From contig NZ_SGWQ01000010.1 of NCBI RefSeq assembly GCF_004216555.1, positions 1 to 64,000 of the forward strand: a stretch of 64,000 bases of DNA, written 5' to 3'. Each line of letters begins with the position of its first letter. The stretch's first letter is position 1. Below the pieces are notes generated by a model that was not told where the DNA came from, did not search any database, and saw nothing but the letters and a program-made list of their open reading frames with translations. Position numbers and translations under genes: made by a program. Positions 24,802 to 33,671 of the stretch are shown here, piece after piece. Source of the stretch: Herbihabitans rhizosphaerae (GTDB taxonomy: Bacteria; Actinomycetota; Actinomycetes; Mycobacteriales; Pseudonocardiaceae).

Positions 24802-27171
24802 CTACCTCGGCCACCGATTTTGTGACCCACACAACAGTTGACCGTCGTCGCCGAGCAGCAGCCGCGCCCACGGCGGCAGGCCGGGACACGCCGGGTCGGC
24901 CGGCTTGGGCGCAGGTAGCGCCGGTCGTGGTGCGAGTGACGGCGACGGCGTGGTGGTCGTGGCCGGCGGTGTGGTGGTCGTTGTGCCGGAGATCACCGGC
25001 AGACCGGGGATCGTCGGCAGGCTGGCGGACGGACGGCCGGGCTTGGTGGTCGTCGTGGTCGGCGGCTTGGTCGTGGTCGTGGTGGTCGGCGGCGGCTTGA
25101 TGCCGGGGAACTGTCCCGGCGGCCACGGCCACGGGTTCTGCCAGTGCCAGCCGGACAGCCGCACCTCGTCGACGTCGCGCGAGCTGCCGAGGGTGGCCGT
25201 CACCATGACGATCTTCGGCTGCGGGTGGTGCGGGTGCTTCGCCTCGCCGGTGGTGCCCGGCGTGCCGCCGATCAGCCCGCCGCTGGCGGTGGGTCCGTCC
25301 ATCGGCCAGCCCCAGCTCTTCACGTGGAAGCTGATCGCCACCCGTTCGCCCGGCTTGACCGGCCCCAGCGTGGTGCACGTCGTGCTGTCCTCGCCGGTCG
25401 AGCACTTCACCGGATGCGTCATCGACACCGGGAAGGCGCGCTCGTCCACCGAGACGGTGACCGGCTTGGTGCTGGTGCCCGTGTTCAGGCTGGACGTCTC
25501 CACCGAGCGGTTCGGCAGCCACGGCAGGATGTCGCCGAGGTTGCCGGCCCTGGCGGTCAGGTCGACCAGGTCCTTGTGCGGAATCACGACGACCCGCATG
25601 GTGATCTTCACGCTGAACGCGCCGCCGCTGACCGTGCCGGTGATCTCGCCGCTCGGCGCGTCCTCGGCCGCGTCGATCTGGAACAGCAGGGTGACCGACT
25701 CGCCCGGCCGCAGCCCGGTCTGGCTGGTGCAGGTGACCGTGCCGGTGCCGCCGGGACAGTTGACCGTGCCGTTCGGCTGGGCGGCGTTGAGCCGCAGCAT
25801 GCCGTCGCCGGCGTGGCGGCGCGGGCCACCTGGAATCGCGGTGACACCGCGCGGCAGGTTCAGCGTCGCGGTGACCGGCGGAGAGTCGCCGGTGCCGTTG
25901 TTGCGCACCACGATCGGCAGCGGGACCGGCCCGCTGCCGGGCACGATGTCGATCGGCGCGGTCGGCCCGTTCGCGATCAGCGTCGGCGTGCCGGCCGGCG
26001 GCGGAGGCGCCGGTGCCGGTGGGGGCGCCGCGGGTGGCGGTGCGGCGGGCGGCGGCGCGACCGGCGGAGGTGCCACCGGTGGCGGAGGCTGGGCGGGCGG
26101 CGGTGCCGGTGGGGGCACCGCGGGTGGCGGTGGTGCCGGCGGTGGCACTGGGGACGCCGCCGGTGGGGGTGGTGGTGGCGGGGCCACCTGCGCGGCCGGA
26201 ATCTGTGACCCGCCGCCCGAGGTCAGCGCGAGCGCGACCGCGGCGGCCAGCGCGGCGGTCGACCCGGCCACACCGGCGAACTGACGCGGCCCGGCGGCAG
26301 CGGCACCCGCCGCACCTCCGGCACCGCTCGCGCCGACGGCGGCACCCGCGGAGGCCACCGCCGCGGCCTTGCCGCCGGTGGCGGCCAGGTAGCCGGCGAA
26401 GCCCACGCCGAGCACCAGCGGACCGATGATCCCGCGCAGCGCGCCGTTCACGTCGGCCAGCTCGGCGGCCAGCGCACGGCACCGGTCGCACTCGTCCAGA
26501 TGCGCCTCGACCTGCGCCTTCTCCCGCTTGGACAGACCGCCACGGGTCCACGCGCCGAGCCGCTCGGTGGTGGCGCGGCACCGTTCGGCGCTGGTCCCGT
26601 CCAGGTGGACCTGGAGGAACGCCTGCCGCAGACCCTCACGCGCCCGGTAGGCCAGCGCGGACACGCCGTTCGGGCTCAACCCCAGGATCGGTGCCACCTC
26701 GGCGGGCGACTGGCCCTCGATCTCGGTGTGCCACAGCACGGCCTGCCACCGCTCGGGCAGCCGGGCGAACGCGCGCGCGGCGAGCGATCGCTCCAGGCCG
26801 GCCACGGCGGTGTCGGAGAACGGGACGCTGACGTCGGCGCCGGACACGTTGCCCACGTCGTCGGCCAGCTCCACCTTGCGCTCGCGGCGCGTCTTGTCGT
26901 ACGCGGTGTGCCGCAGCGCGGTGAGCAGGTACGCGCGGAACGCCGAGTCGGGCCCCCGGCCCGCGCGAAGCGTGTCGAGCACCTTCGCGAACGCCTCGGA
27001 CACCAGGTCGTCGGACTCGGCGGGGGACCGCGCGAGTTGGCGCGCCAAGTTGTAGGCCGCGGCCACGTGCCGTTCGTAGAGCGACCCGTACGCGGACACG
27101 GTGCCGCCCCGCACGGACTCGATCAACTCGGCGTCACTCGGACCGTGCACGTCTGCCGGAACGGTTGACAC
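24802..27171 (-). CDS. ECF-type sigma factor fused to zinc finger, membrane segments and a large proline/threonine-rich C-terminal region
   Basis: A 789-residue fusion. Sigma region 2 spans about 12-100 (ESDDLVSEAFAKVLDTLRAG, then YLLTALRHTAYDKTRRER) and region 4 about 130-185 (LPERWQAVLWHTEIEGQSPAEVAPILGLSPNGVSALAYRARE). A zinc-finger anti-sigma-like motif follows (Cys198, His224, Cys228, Cys231). Hydrophobic stretches lie at 248-265 and 300-318 with an Ala/Gly-rich stretch between. Next come a proline-rich spacer (330-395), beta-rich domains (400-665) resembling cell-surface adhesion/CARDB-type repeats, and Thr/Pro-rich tails. Sigma and its regulator are therefore one membrane-bound chain. 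GTG start next to GGGAGG; divergent from an unknown gene. Confidence 0.85.
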   Translation of the reverse strand: MSTVPADVHGPSDAELIESVRGGTVSAYGSLYERHVAAAYNLARQLARSPAESDDLVSEAFAKVLDTLRAGRGPDSAFRAYLLTALRHTAYDKTRRERKVELADDVGNVSGADVSVPFSDTAVAGLERSLAARAFARLPERWQAVLWHTEIEGQSPAEVAPILGLSPNGVSALAYRAREGLRQAFLQVHLDGTSAERCRATTERLGAWTRGGLSKREKAQVEAHLDECDRCRALAAELADVNGALRGIIGPLVLGVGFAGYLAATGGKAAAVASAGAAVGASGAGGAAGAAAAGPRQFAGVAGSTAALAAAVALALTSGGGSQIPAAQVAPPPPPPPAASPVPPPAPPPPAVPPPAPPPAQPPPPVAPPPVAPPPAAPPPAAPPPAPAPPPPAGTPTLIANGPTAPIDIVPGSGPVPLPIVVRNNGTGDSPPVTATLNLPRGVTAIPGGPRRHAGDGMLRLNAAQPNGTVNCPGGTGTVTCTSQTGLRPGESVTLLFQIDAAEDAPSGEITGTVSGGAFSVKITMRVVVIPHKDLVDLTARAGNLGDILPWLPNRSVETSSLNTGTSTKPVTVSVDERAFPVSMTHPVKCSTGEDSTTCTTLGPVKPGERVAISFHVKSWGWPMDGPTASGGLIGGTPGTTGEAKHPHHPQPKIVMVTATLGSSRDVDEVRLSGWHWQNPWPWPPGQFPGIKPPPTTTTTTKPPTTTTTKPGRPSASLPTIPGLPVISGTTTTTPPATTTTPSPSLAPRPALPAPKPADPACPGLPPWARLLLGDDGQLLCGSQNRWPR

Positions 27172-27390
27172 GTTCCTCCCTACTACCCTCGTCCTGACCC
27201 ACTGTCTGCGAGGAGACGCACTCCGCGTACAAGTGTGACGGATGGACAGTGACACGTCATCACATCGCCCGCACGGGGGAGTACCAGCCGGTAGGCCATT
27301 CGTGACCAGAAAAACCGCCGAGTCCGCGTCACAAACGTCGATCAACACCGTTCCCATCTCGGCGACCACAGGCAGAGGGGAGCGGCGACG

Positions 27391-28227
27391 GTGACGGTGC
27401 GGGAGGCTGATTCGCGGTTCCACCGTGGCGACGCCGACGGAACCGATCGCGCCCTGAGAAGGCTTCGGGCGAGTTGGCGGACCGCGAGCATGGCCGCGGG
27501 ATGGCGGTTCCCCAGTGACTGGGCATTGCCCGAGGTCGACTCGGTGTGCGCGTCGGTGCTGATGAGCGGCGACCTCGGCGGTCCGCTGGCGAGTCTCGGC
27601 AGGGCGCGTGCCCAGGCCGGGTCCGGGCTCGAGGAGACACTCGGCGATCTCGCCGCGTTGCACGCGGTGCTGGACGGCCCACCGGCTCCCGGCGGGCTGA
27701 TCGGCGCCAATCCGGACGCGCTGCCCGCGAGGCTGGTGCGGCTGATCGCGCTCGGCTGGGCCGAGGCGTCGATGGACGAACTCGCGCAGGTCGACGTGTC
27801 CGAGCGGCTCACGGGGCTGGCCACCGAGGCGTACCTGGCGGCCCGGCTCGGCGAGGTGTACCGGCGTGCCACCCGGCGCGGGCGGTGTCCTTCCGACGAC
27901 CACCTGCTGATCGCGGTGTCGGTCGATCTCTCCGAGGTGACCGGCTGGTCGCGGCTGCTGGCGATGGTTCTCGTCGCGGACGTGCTGCGCGGCGTGTTCG
28001 ACGGCGGGGAGAGCGTCGCGGTACTCGGGCCGTCGGTCGCCGTGGTGCTCACCGAACAGGAGCCCGGGATCGCCCAGCGCGTGTCCAGCGCCCGGTGCAT
28101 GATCGGAGACCGGCTGTCCGCCAACGACCAGCTCTCCTCGGCCGCGCGGCCGCTGATCACCTCGCACCGGCTGCCCTCCACCCACGACGACGCGCGTGAG
28201 CTGCTGAAACACATCGCCCGACGGTAG
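27391..28227 (+). CDS. protein of unknown function
   Basis: A 278-residue soluble, mostly helical protein I do not recognise. The N-terminal half is arginine/leucine rich (HRGDADGTDRALRRLRASWRTASMAAGWRFPSDWALPEV). The C-terminal part (HLLIAVSVDLSEVTGWSRLLAMVLVADVLRGVFDGGESVAVLGPSVAVVLTEQE) has an alternating strand/helix pattern reminiscent of a degenerate nucleotidyl-cyclase or GGDEF fold, without the active-site residues. GTG start with GAGGGGAG eight bases upstream. It is divergent from the membrane sigma factor across a 219-base gap that holds no other gene, so it may be a target or partner of that sigma factor. Confidence 0.65.
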   Translation: MTVREADSRFHRGDADGTDRALRRLRASWRTASMAAGWRFPSDWALPEVDSVCASVLMSGDLGGPLASLGRARAQAGSGLEETLGDLAALHAVLDGPPAPGGLIGANPDALPARLVRLIALGWAEASMDELAQVDVSERLTGLATEAYLAARLGEVYRRATRRGRCPSDDHLLIAVSVDLSEVTGWSRLLAMVLVADVLRGVFDGGESVAVLGPSVAVVLTEQEPGIAQRVSSARCMIGDRLSANDQLSSAARPLITSHRLPSTHDDARELLKHIARR

Positions 28228-28265
28228 GTCGTCCGGCGAATTCGCGGCGTGGTTTGCTGTGTGCC

Positions 28266-29489
28266 GTGCAATCCCGGGACTCCGTCGTGAACTGGCGCGC
28301 GTTCGCGCCCGTGTTCGTGCTCGCCGGGATCCTGTTCGCCGCCGGGGTGGTCGCATGGCTGCTGGACTGGCGGCTGGGCGTGGACAGCGCGGTGTACCGG
28401 TCCGGCGCGATCACCCTGTGGGCCGGCGAGCCGCTCTACGACGGCACCACGCTGAACTCCGAGCCGTGGTGGGCGTTGCTGCCGTTCACCTACCCGCCGA
28501 CCGCCGCGCTGCTGTTCACCCCGCTGGCGCCGCTGCCGGTGCAGGTCGCGTGGGGCGTGCTGGGCGCGGTGTCGGTGCTGAGCCTCGCGTTCGTCATGTG
28601 GGCGACGCTGCGGGCGCTCCCTCGCCGGCCGTCCTGGCTGGTGTCACCCGGGACGCTCGTCGTGCTCACGCTGATCCTCGAACCGGTGTGGCGCACGCTT
28701 TTCCTTGGCCAGATCAACCTCATTCTGATGGCGCTCGTGGTGGCCGACGTGCTGGTGCTCAGCAGAGCGACCGGGCGCGCGCGGCGGTTCGGCGGCGTGC
28801 TGATCGGCGTGGCCGGCGCGGTGAAGATCATCCCCATGGTCTTCGTCGGCCAGCTCCTGGTCACCCGCCGGTGGGCCGACGCGGCCCGCGCGATCGCCAC
28901 GTTCCTGGGGCTGCAGGTGTTGATGTACCTGCTGATCCCGCACGACGTGACGCGGTACTGGGGTGAGGCGGCGCGCGACGCGGGCCGCACCGGGCCGATC
29001 TACTGGGCCGGCAACCAGTCGGTGAACGCGCTGTTCGCCCGGCTGACCGACCTGTCGACGGTGGCCTGGCCGCTGGCGATCGCGGCGTGCGCGGTGATCG
29101 CGGTCCCGGCGGCGCTGCTGGTGCGGCGGCTGTACTTCCGCGGTGACGCGGTGCCCGCGATGCTGGTGACCGCGTTCTTCGGACTGATGATCAGCCCGGT
29201 GTCCTGGTCGCACCACTGGGTGTGGGCGGTGCCGCTGATCGTGTTCCTGCTGTGCCGGCTGCCGGAGCACCCGACCTGGCGCGAACTGGCCGCGCCGGTG
29301 AGCGTCGCCGTGGTGTACGTCAGTTGCGTGTTGCTCTGGATGCGCAACGGTCGCGGCACCGAACTTCGTTGGCACGCCGGGGAATTCGTCCTCGGCAGCG
29401 CGTACCTGCTGGTGCCCGTGGTGCTCGGCACGATCGCCGCCGTCCGGGTGCTGCGGCAGCGACGTCCGGGCGAGAAGGTACCCACATGA
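28266..29489 (+). CDS. GT87-family membrane mannosyltransferase, first of three
   Basis: A polytopic GT-C glycosyltransferase of about 407 residues. Family marks: an Asp-containing first loop (GVDSAVYRSGAITLWAGEPLYDG), the periplasmic LPFTYPPTAALLFTPLAPLPVQVAWG, GQINLILMALVVADVLVL, IGVAGAVKIIPMVF, NQSVNALFARL and SPVSWSHHWVW. GT87 enzymes (PimE-like) use polyprenyl-phosphate mannose to elongate lipid-linked mannans outside the membrane. The start is uncertain: GTG 28266 is used, TTG 28254 and GTG 28287 are possible. It overlaps the next gene by four bases (ATGA). Confidence 0.88.
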   Translation: MQSRDSVVNWRAFAPVFVLAGILFAAGVVAWLLDWRLGVDSAVYRSGAITLWAGEPLYDGTTLNSEPWWALLPFTYPPTAALLFTPLAPLPVQVAWGVLGAVSVLSLAFVMWATLRALPRRPSWLVSPGTLVVLTLILEPVWRTLFLGQINLILMALVVADVLVLSRATGRARRFGGVLIGVAGAVKIIPMVFVGQLLVTRRWADAARAIATFLGLQVLMYLLIPHDVTRYWGEAARDAGRTGPIYWAGNQSVNALFARLTDLSTVAWPLAIAACAVIAVPAALLVRRLYFRGDAVPAMLVTAFFGLMISPVSWSHHWVWAVPLIVFLLCRLPEHPTWRELAAPVSVAVVYVSCVLLWMRNGRGTELRWHAGEFVLGSAYLLVPVVLGTIAAVRVLRQRRPGEKVPT

Positions 29490-30688
29490 CTCGGCTGCGC
29501 TGGGTCGCCGGCAGCGTGGCGGTGGCCCTCGTGGTGGTCGGGGTGATCGGGGCGGTGACCGGCTGGCACCTCGGCGCGGACAGCGCGGTCTACCGGGCCG
29601 GTGCGTTGGCGCTGTTGCACGGCGACCCGCTGTACGAGTCGATGTCGCTGCCGGCGTCGCCGCCGTGGCAGCCGCTGCCGTTCACCTACCCGCCGACCGC
29701 CGCGCTGCTGTTCACTCCGCTGGCCGCGCTGCCGGTGCAGGTCGCCTGGGGCGTGCTGGCGGCACTGTCGGTGCTGGCGCTCGCGGTCGTGGTGAAGGTC
29801 TGCTTCGATTGCCTGCCAACGCTTTCCGGTCGGGCGTGGTTACCCGCTGGCGCGCTGCTGCTGGCGTTCGGGCTGGAACCGGTGTGGTGGACGATCACCC
29901 TGGGGCAGATCAACCTGATCCTGCTCGCCCTGATCGTGGTGGACGTCCTGGTGCTGCGCGGCAACCGCTGGTCCGGCGTCCTGATCGGGATCGCGGCCGC
30001 GGTGAAGCTGACGCCGCTGATCTTCGTGGCGCACCTGCTGGTGACCGGGCGGCGGGCCGACGCGGCACGCGCGACCGGCGTGTTCCTCGGGCTCCAGGCG
30101 CTGATCTTCGTGATCTCGCCGTCGGACGTGGCGCGGTACTGGACGGTGGCCGGGATCGACCCGGACCGGATCGGCCGGGTGTACTGGATCTTCAACCAGT
30201 CGCTGAACGGGCTCGTGCGAAGGCTGACCTTCGACGCGGGCTACTCCACGGTGGTGGCGTTCGCGATCGGCGCGCTGCTGGCCGTGCCGGCGGTGTTGCT
30301 GGTGCGGCACTACCACCGGAAAACCCTTGCACTGCAAGCACTTCTGGTGTCCGCCGGTTTCGGGCTGCTGGTGAGCCCGGTGTCCTGGTCGCACCACTGG
30401 GTGTGGGCTGTGCCGCTGCTGATCGTGCTCGTCGCGCGGGCTTCCTGGGTGCCGGTGGCGATCGTGTGGCTCGTCTTCCTCGGCGCGACCGTGTGGCTGA
30501 CCCCGAACGGCGCGGACAAGGAGTTCCACTGGAACCCGCTCACCTGGACGCTGGGCAACTCCTATGTACTCGTGCCGATCGTCGTCGGGGTCTGGTTCGG
30601 TGTGCACGCCTGGCGCAACCGCGCGAGTCCCGCGCCCCGCACCGGTGAGTCCCGCGCTCAGGCACCGTCGAAAGGGGGAACCTCGTGA
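29486..30688 (+). CDS. GT87-family membrane mannosyltransferase, second of three
   Basis: A 400-residue paralogue of the genes on both sides, with the same landmarks (LGADSAVYRAGALALLHGDPLYES, LPFTYPPTAALLFTP, GQINLILLALIVVDVLVLRGNRWSGVLIGIAAAVKLTPLIF, NQSLNGLVRRL, SPVSWSHHWVWA). It starts at an ATG overlapping the previous stop and ends in a GTGA overlap with the next gene. The last 20 or so residues (ASPAPRTGESRAQAPSKGG) are encoded by two units of a 22-base repeat found elsewhere between genes, so the C terminus has been extended or replaced by repeat DNA. Likely a polyprenyl-phosphate-mannose-dependent enzyme. Confidence 0.88.
   Translation: MTRLRWVAGSVAVALVVVGVIGAVTGWHLGADSAVYRAGALALLHGDPLYESMSLPASPPWQPLPFTYPPTAALLFTPLAALPVQVAWGVLAALSVLALAVVVKVCFDCLPTLSGRAWLPAGALLLAFGLEPVWWTITLGQINLILLALIVVDVLVLRGNRWSGVLIGIAAAVKLTPLIFVAHLLVTGRRADAARATGVFLGLQALIFVISPSDVARYWTVAGIDPDRIGRVYWIFNQSLNGLVRRLTFDAGYSTVVAFAIGALLAVPAVLLVRHYHRKTLALQALLVSAGFGLLVSPVSWSHHWVWAVPLLIVLVARASWVPVAIVWLVFLGATVWLTPNGADKEFHWNPLTWTLGNSYVLVPIVVGVWFGVHAWRNRASPAPRTGESRAQAPSKGGTS
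30623..30666 (+). repeat. 22-base repeat, two units, inside a coding region
   Basis: Two tandem 22-base units beginning GCGAGTCCCGCGC and GTGAGTCCCGCGC lie at the 3' end of the second GT87 gene. The second unit shares GAGTCCCGCGCTCAGGCACC with the fourth unit at 42913-42934. The repeat is read as protein here, unlike at the other loci. Confidence 0.8.
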
Positions 30689-31854
30689 TCGCGCGCTGGC
30701 TGCTGCCGGTGATCGCCGCGTTCGGGCTCGTGGCGCTCGGCGTCCTCGCCTACGTCGAGGGCTGGTGGACGGGCGGCGACACCGCCGTGTACCGGGCCGG
30801 CGCGATCGCGCTGATGGCCGGCGATCCGCTCTACGAGAGCACCACCCTCGCGGCCGAGCCGTTCTGGGCGCTGCTGCCGTTCACCTACCCGCCGACCGCC
30901 ACGCTGCTGTTCGTGCCGCTGGCCGCGCTGCCGATCCAGATCGGCTGGGGCGTGCTGAACGCCATCTCCGCCCTCGCGCTCGCCCTGGTCACCTTGATCA
31001 CCCTGCGACACGTCCCCCGTCGCCCCGAATGGCTGTCACCCGGGTGGACCAGCGCGCTGGTCGCCGTGGTGCTGCTGGCCATCGAGCCGTCCCGCCTTAC
31101 CTTCGAGTACGGCCAGATCAACCTGATCCTGCTGGCCATGATCGTGATCGACGTCCTGGTGCTGCGCGGCAGCCGGTGGTCCGGCGTGCTGATCGGCATC
31201 GCGTCCGCGGTCAAGCTCACCCCGCTGGTGTTCGTCGTGCACTTCCTGATCACCGGCCGCAAGGCGGACGCGGTGCGCGCGGTCGGCGTGTTCGCCGGCG
31301 CGCAGGTGCTGATGCTGATCATCTCCGCGCCGGACACGTGGCGGTTCTGGACGCACACGGTGACCGATGTCGGGCGGATCGGCCCCACCGCCGGGCCGGG
31401 GAACCAGTCGATCAGCGGCACGCTGCTGCGGCTGTCCGACGCGGCGGCGTGGTCCCGCCCGGTGACGTACCTGGTGGTCGCGGTACTCGCGGTTCCCGCG
31501 CTGCTGCTCGTGCGCCGGTACCACGAACGCGGCCGGCCGCTGCACGCGTTGCTGGTGATGGCGTTCTTCGGAATGGTGGCCAGCCCGGTGTCCTGGGCGC
31601 ACCACTGGGTGTGGGTGGCGCCGCTGCTCGTACTGCTGCTCGCCGAGGCGTTCTGCGGCAACCGGATGGCGATGTGGTTGCTGCCGGTGACGGTCATGGT
31701 GTTCGTCGTGCAGGTGTTCCGCGTGGTGTTCCCCCTCATCGGGCTGGACGCACTGGTGGATGACACCTATGTGGAGTACACACTCGCGGTCGGGATCGTC
31801 TTTCTCGTCGCGCACCGCCGTGCGTCGGTACGCGATCCCGCACAGGTAGGCTGA
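30685..31854 (+). CDS. GT87-family membrane mannosyltransferase, third of three
   Basis: A 389-residue polytopic paralogue (TGGDTAVYRAGAIALMAGDPLYES, LPFTYPPTATLLFVPLAALPIQIGWG, GQINLILLAMIVIDVLVLRGSRWSGVLIGIASAVKLTPLVF, SPVSWAHHWVWVAPLL). The GTG start overlaps the second gene by four bases. The three enzymes are closer to each other than to typical PimE, which suggests local duplication followed by specialisation in acceptor or linkage. The catalytic Asp in the first outer loop (GGDTAVY) is kept in all three. Confidence 0.88.
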   Translation: MIARWLLPVIAAFGLVALGVLAYVEGWWTGGDTAVYRAGAIALMAGDPLYESTTLAAEPFWALLPFTYPPTATLLFVPLAALPIQIGWGVLNAISALALALVTLITLRHVPRRPEWLSPGWTSALVAVVLLAIEPSRLTFEYGQINLILLAMIVIDVLVLRGSRWSGVLIGIASAVKLTPLVFVVHFLITGRKADAVRAVGVFAGAQVLMLIISAPDTWRFWTHTVTDVGRIGPTAGPGNQSISGTLLRLSDAAAWSRPVTYLVVAVLAVPALLLVRRYHERGRPLHALLVMAFFGMVASPVSWAHHWVWVAPLLVLLLAEAFCGNRMAMWLLPVTVMVFVVQVFRVVFPLIGLDALVDDTYVEYTLAVGIVFLVAHRRASVRDPAQVG

Positions 31855-31886
31855 CCTGCTGTGATGATCAGCGTGAGGTGTCCACA

Positions 31887-33083
31887 GTGGACAAGGTGAC
31901 CGGTCTGCCGATCGTGGGCATGGTCGGCGGCGGCCAACTGGCCAGGATGACGCACCAGGCGTCCGTCGCACTGGGACAGTCACTGCACGTGCTCGCCGTC
32001 TCCGAGTCCGACCCGGCGGCACTCGTCAGCCCGGACGTGACACTCGGTTCGCACACCGACCTGGACGCGCTGCGCTCGTTCGCCGAGGGGTGCGATGTGG
32101 TCACCTTCGATCACGAGCACGTGCCGACCGAGCACCTGCGCGCACTGGAAGCCGAGGGCGTGGCCGTGCGGCCGGGGCCGGACGCGCTGCTGCACGCGCA
32201 GGACAAGCTCGTCATGCGGCGGCGGCTGGCCGATCTCGGCGTGCCGGTGCCGGAGTTCGCGCCGGTGGAGTCGGTCGCCGACGTGACGGTGTTCGGTGAC
32301 AAGCACGGCTGGCCGGTCGTGCTCAAGGCGGCTCGCGGCGGCTACGACGGGCGTGGCGTGTGGATGCTGGACGATCCCGCCGCGGCCGAGGAAACCGTTG
32401 CGCCCCAACTGGAAGCGGGCGTGCCGCTGCTGGTCGAGGAGCGCGTGGAGATGCGCCGCGAGCTGGCCGCACTGGCCGCCCGCTCGCCGTTCGGGCAGGG
32501 TGCCGCGTGGCCGCTGGTGGAGACCGTGCAGCAGGACGGCATCTGCGTCGAGGTGCTCGCGCCCGCACCGAACGTGGCGCCGGCCGACGCGGAGCGCGCC
32601 TACGACCTGGCGCTGCGGATCGCGAACGAGCTGGACGTGGTCGGCGTGCTCGCGGTGGAGCTGTTCGACACGCCGTCCGGGTTGATCGTCAACGAGCTGG
32701 CGATGCGCCCGCACAACTCCGGCCACTGGACCATCGAGGGCGCGCGCACCTCGCAGTTCGAGCAGCACCTGCGTGCCGTGCTGGACTACCCGCTCGGCGC
32801 GACCGATCCGCTCGCGCCGGCCGTGGTGATGGCGAACGTCCTTGGTGCGCAACGGATTCCGGAGATGAGTGCGGACGAGCGGATCCACCATCTGTTCGCC
32901 CGCTACCGGGACGCGCACGTGCACTACTACGGCAAGGGCGAGCGTCCCGGCCGCAAGATCGGGCACGTCACCATGCTCGGTGACGACATGGACGACGTGC
33001 GCACGCGGGCCAAACTGGCGGCGCACTGGCTCTCGCACGGCGAGTGGCTCGACGGGTACGACATTCACGGGAGTGCAACGTGA
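31887..33083 (+). CDS. purK: 5-(carboxyamino)imidazole ribonucleotide synthase
   Basis: A 398-residue ATP-grasp enzyme that converts AIR, ATP and bicarbonate to N5-CAIR in purine synthesis. Landmarks are [20 protein letters not shown] at the N terminus, [16 protein letters not shown], the lysine/glycine ATP loop [15 protein letters not shown], and [34 protein letters not shown] 31887 is preferred because GAGG sits eight bases upstream; the GTG at 31878 overlaps that site. The start region holds one exact GTCCACAGTGGAC palindrome (31880-31892). GTGA overlap with purE. Confidence 0.95.
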   Translation: MDKVTGLPIVGMVGGGQLARMTHQASVALGQSLHVLAVSESDPAALVSPDVTLGSHTDLDALRSFAEGCDVVTFDHEHVPTEHLRALEAEGVAVRPGPDALLHAQDKLVMRRRLADLGVPVPEFAPVESVADVTVFGDKHGWPVVLKAARGGYDGRGVWMLDDPAAAEETVAPQLEAGVPLLVEERVEMRRELAALAARSPFGQGAAWPLVETVQQDGICVEVLAPAPNVAPADAERAYDLALRIANELDVVGVLAVELFDTPSGLIVNELAMRPHNSGHWTIEGARTSQFEQHLRAVLDYPLGATDPLAPAVVMANVLGAQRIPEMSADERIHHLFARYRDAHVHYYGKGERPGRKIGHVTMLGDDMDDVRTRAKLAAHWLSHGEWLDGYDIHGSAT

Positions 33084-33577
33084 CCGCACAAGTTGGCGTG
33101 ATCATGGGCAGCGACTCGGACTGGCCGGTGATGCGTGCCGCGGCCGAGGCGCTGGACGAGTTCGGTGTCGGACACGAGGTGAGCGTGGTGTCCGCGCACC
33201 GCACGCCGCAGCGGATGCTCGACTACGCGCGCGACGCGGCCGGGCGCGGCCTGCGGGTGATCATCGCGGGTGCGGGCGGGGCGGCGCACCTGCCCGGCAT
33301 GGTCGCCTCGGCCACGGTGCTGCCGGTGATCGGCGTGCCGGTGCCGCTGAAATACCTGGACGGGATGGACTCGCTGCTGTCGATCGTGCAGATGCCGGCC
33401 GGCGTGCCGGTGGCGACGGTGTCGGTCGGCGGAGCGCGCAACGCCGGCCTGCTCGCGGTGCGGATCCTGGCCGCGTCCGATCCCACGCTGGCCGAGCGGA
33501 TGTCGGCGTTCCAGGCCGACCTGGAGAAGCTGGTGCTGGACAAGGACGCCGCCCTGCGCGCGAGTCTGGACAGCTGA
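33080..33577 (+). CDS. purE: N5-carboxyaminoimidazole ribonucleotide mutase
   Basis: A 165-residue class I PurE that converts N5-CAIR to CAIR. Motifs: [20 protein letters not shown] near the N terminus, [50 protein letters not shown], and [32 protein letters not shown]. Its GTG start overlaps the purK stop by four bases, so PurK and PurE are made together and can pass on the unstable N5-CAIR. A longer upstream reading into purK is not used. Confidence 0.96.
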   Translation: MTAQVGVIMGSDSDWPVMRAAAEALDEFGVGHEVSVVSAHRTPQRMLDYARDAAGRGLRVIIAGAGGAAHLPGMVASATVLPVIGVPVPLKYLDGMDSLLSIVQMPAGVPVATVSVGGARNAGLLAVRILAASDPTLAERMSAFQADLEKLVLDKDAALRASLDS

Positions 33578-33671
33578 CACGGACGGCTGACGTGTCGGGA
33601 AACACAAGGATGTCCTAGTAAACGACCATTAACATCGTTCCCTGGCGGGACGTGTCGTCAGGAGGCATGCG

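Noticed and set aside
31880-31892. DnaA boxes / replication origin from TGTCCACA-like sequences
   Set aside because: The resemblance comes from the iterated palindrome; copies are scattered in coding regions and no dnaA, dnaN or AT-rich cluster is present.
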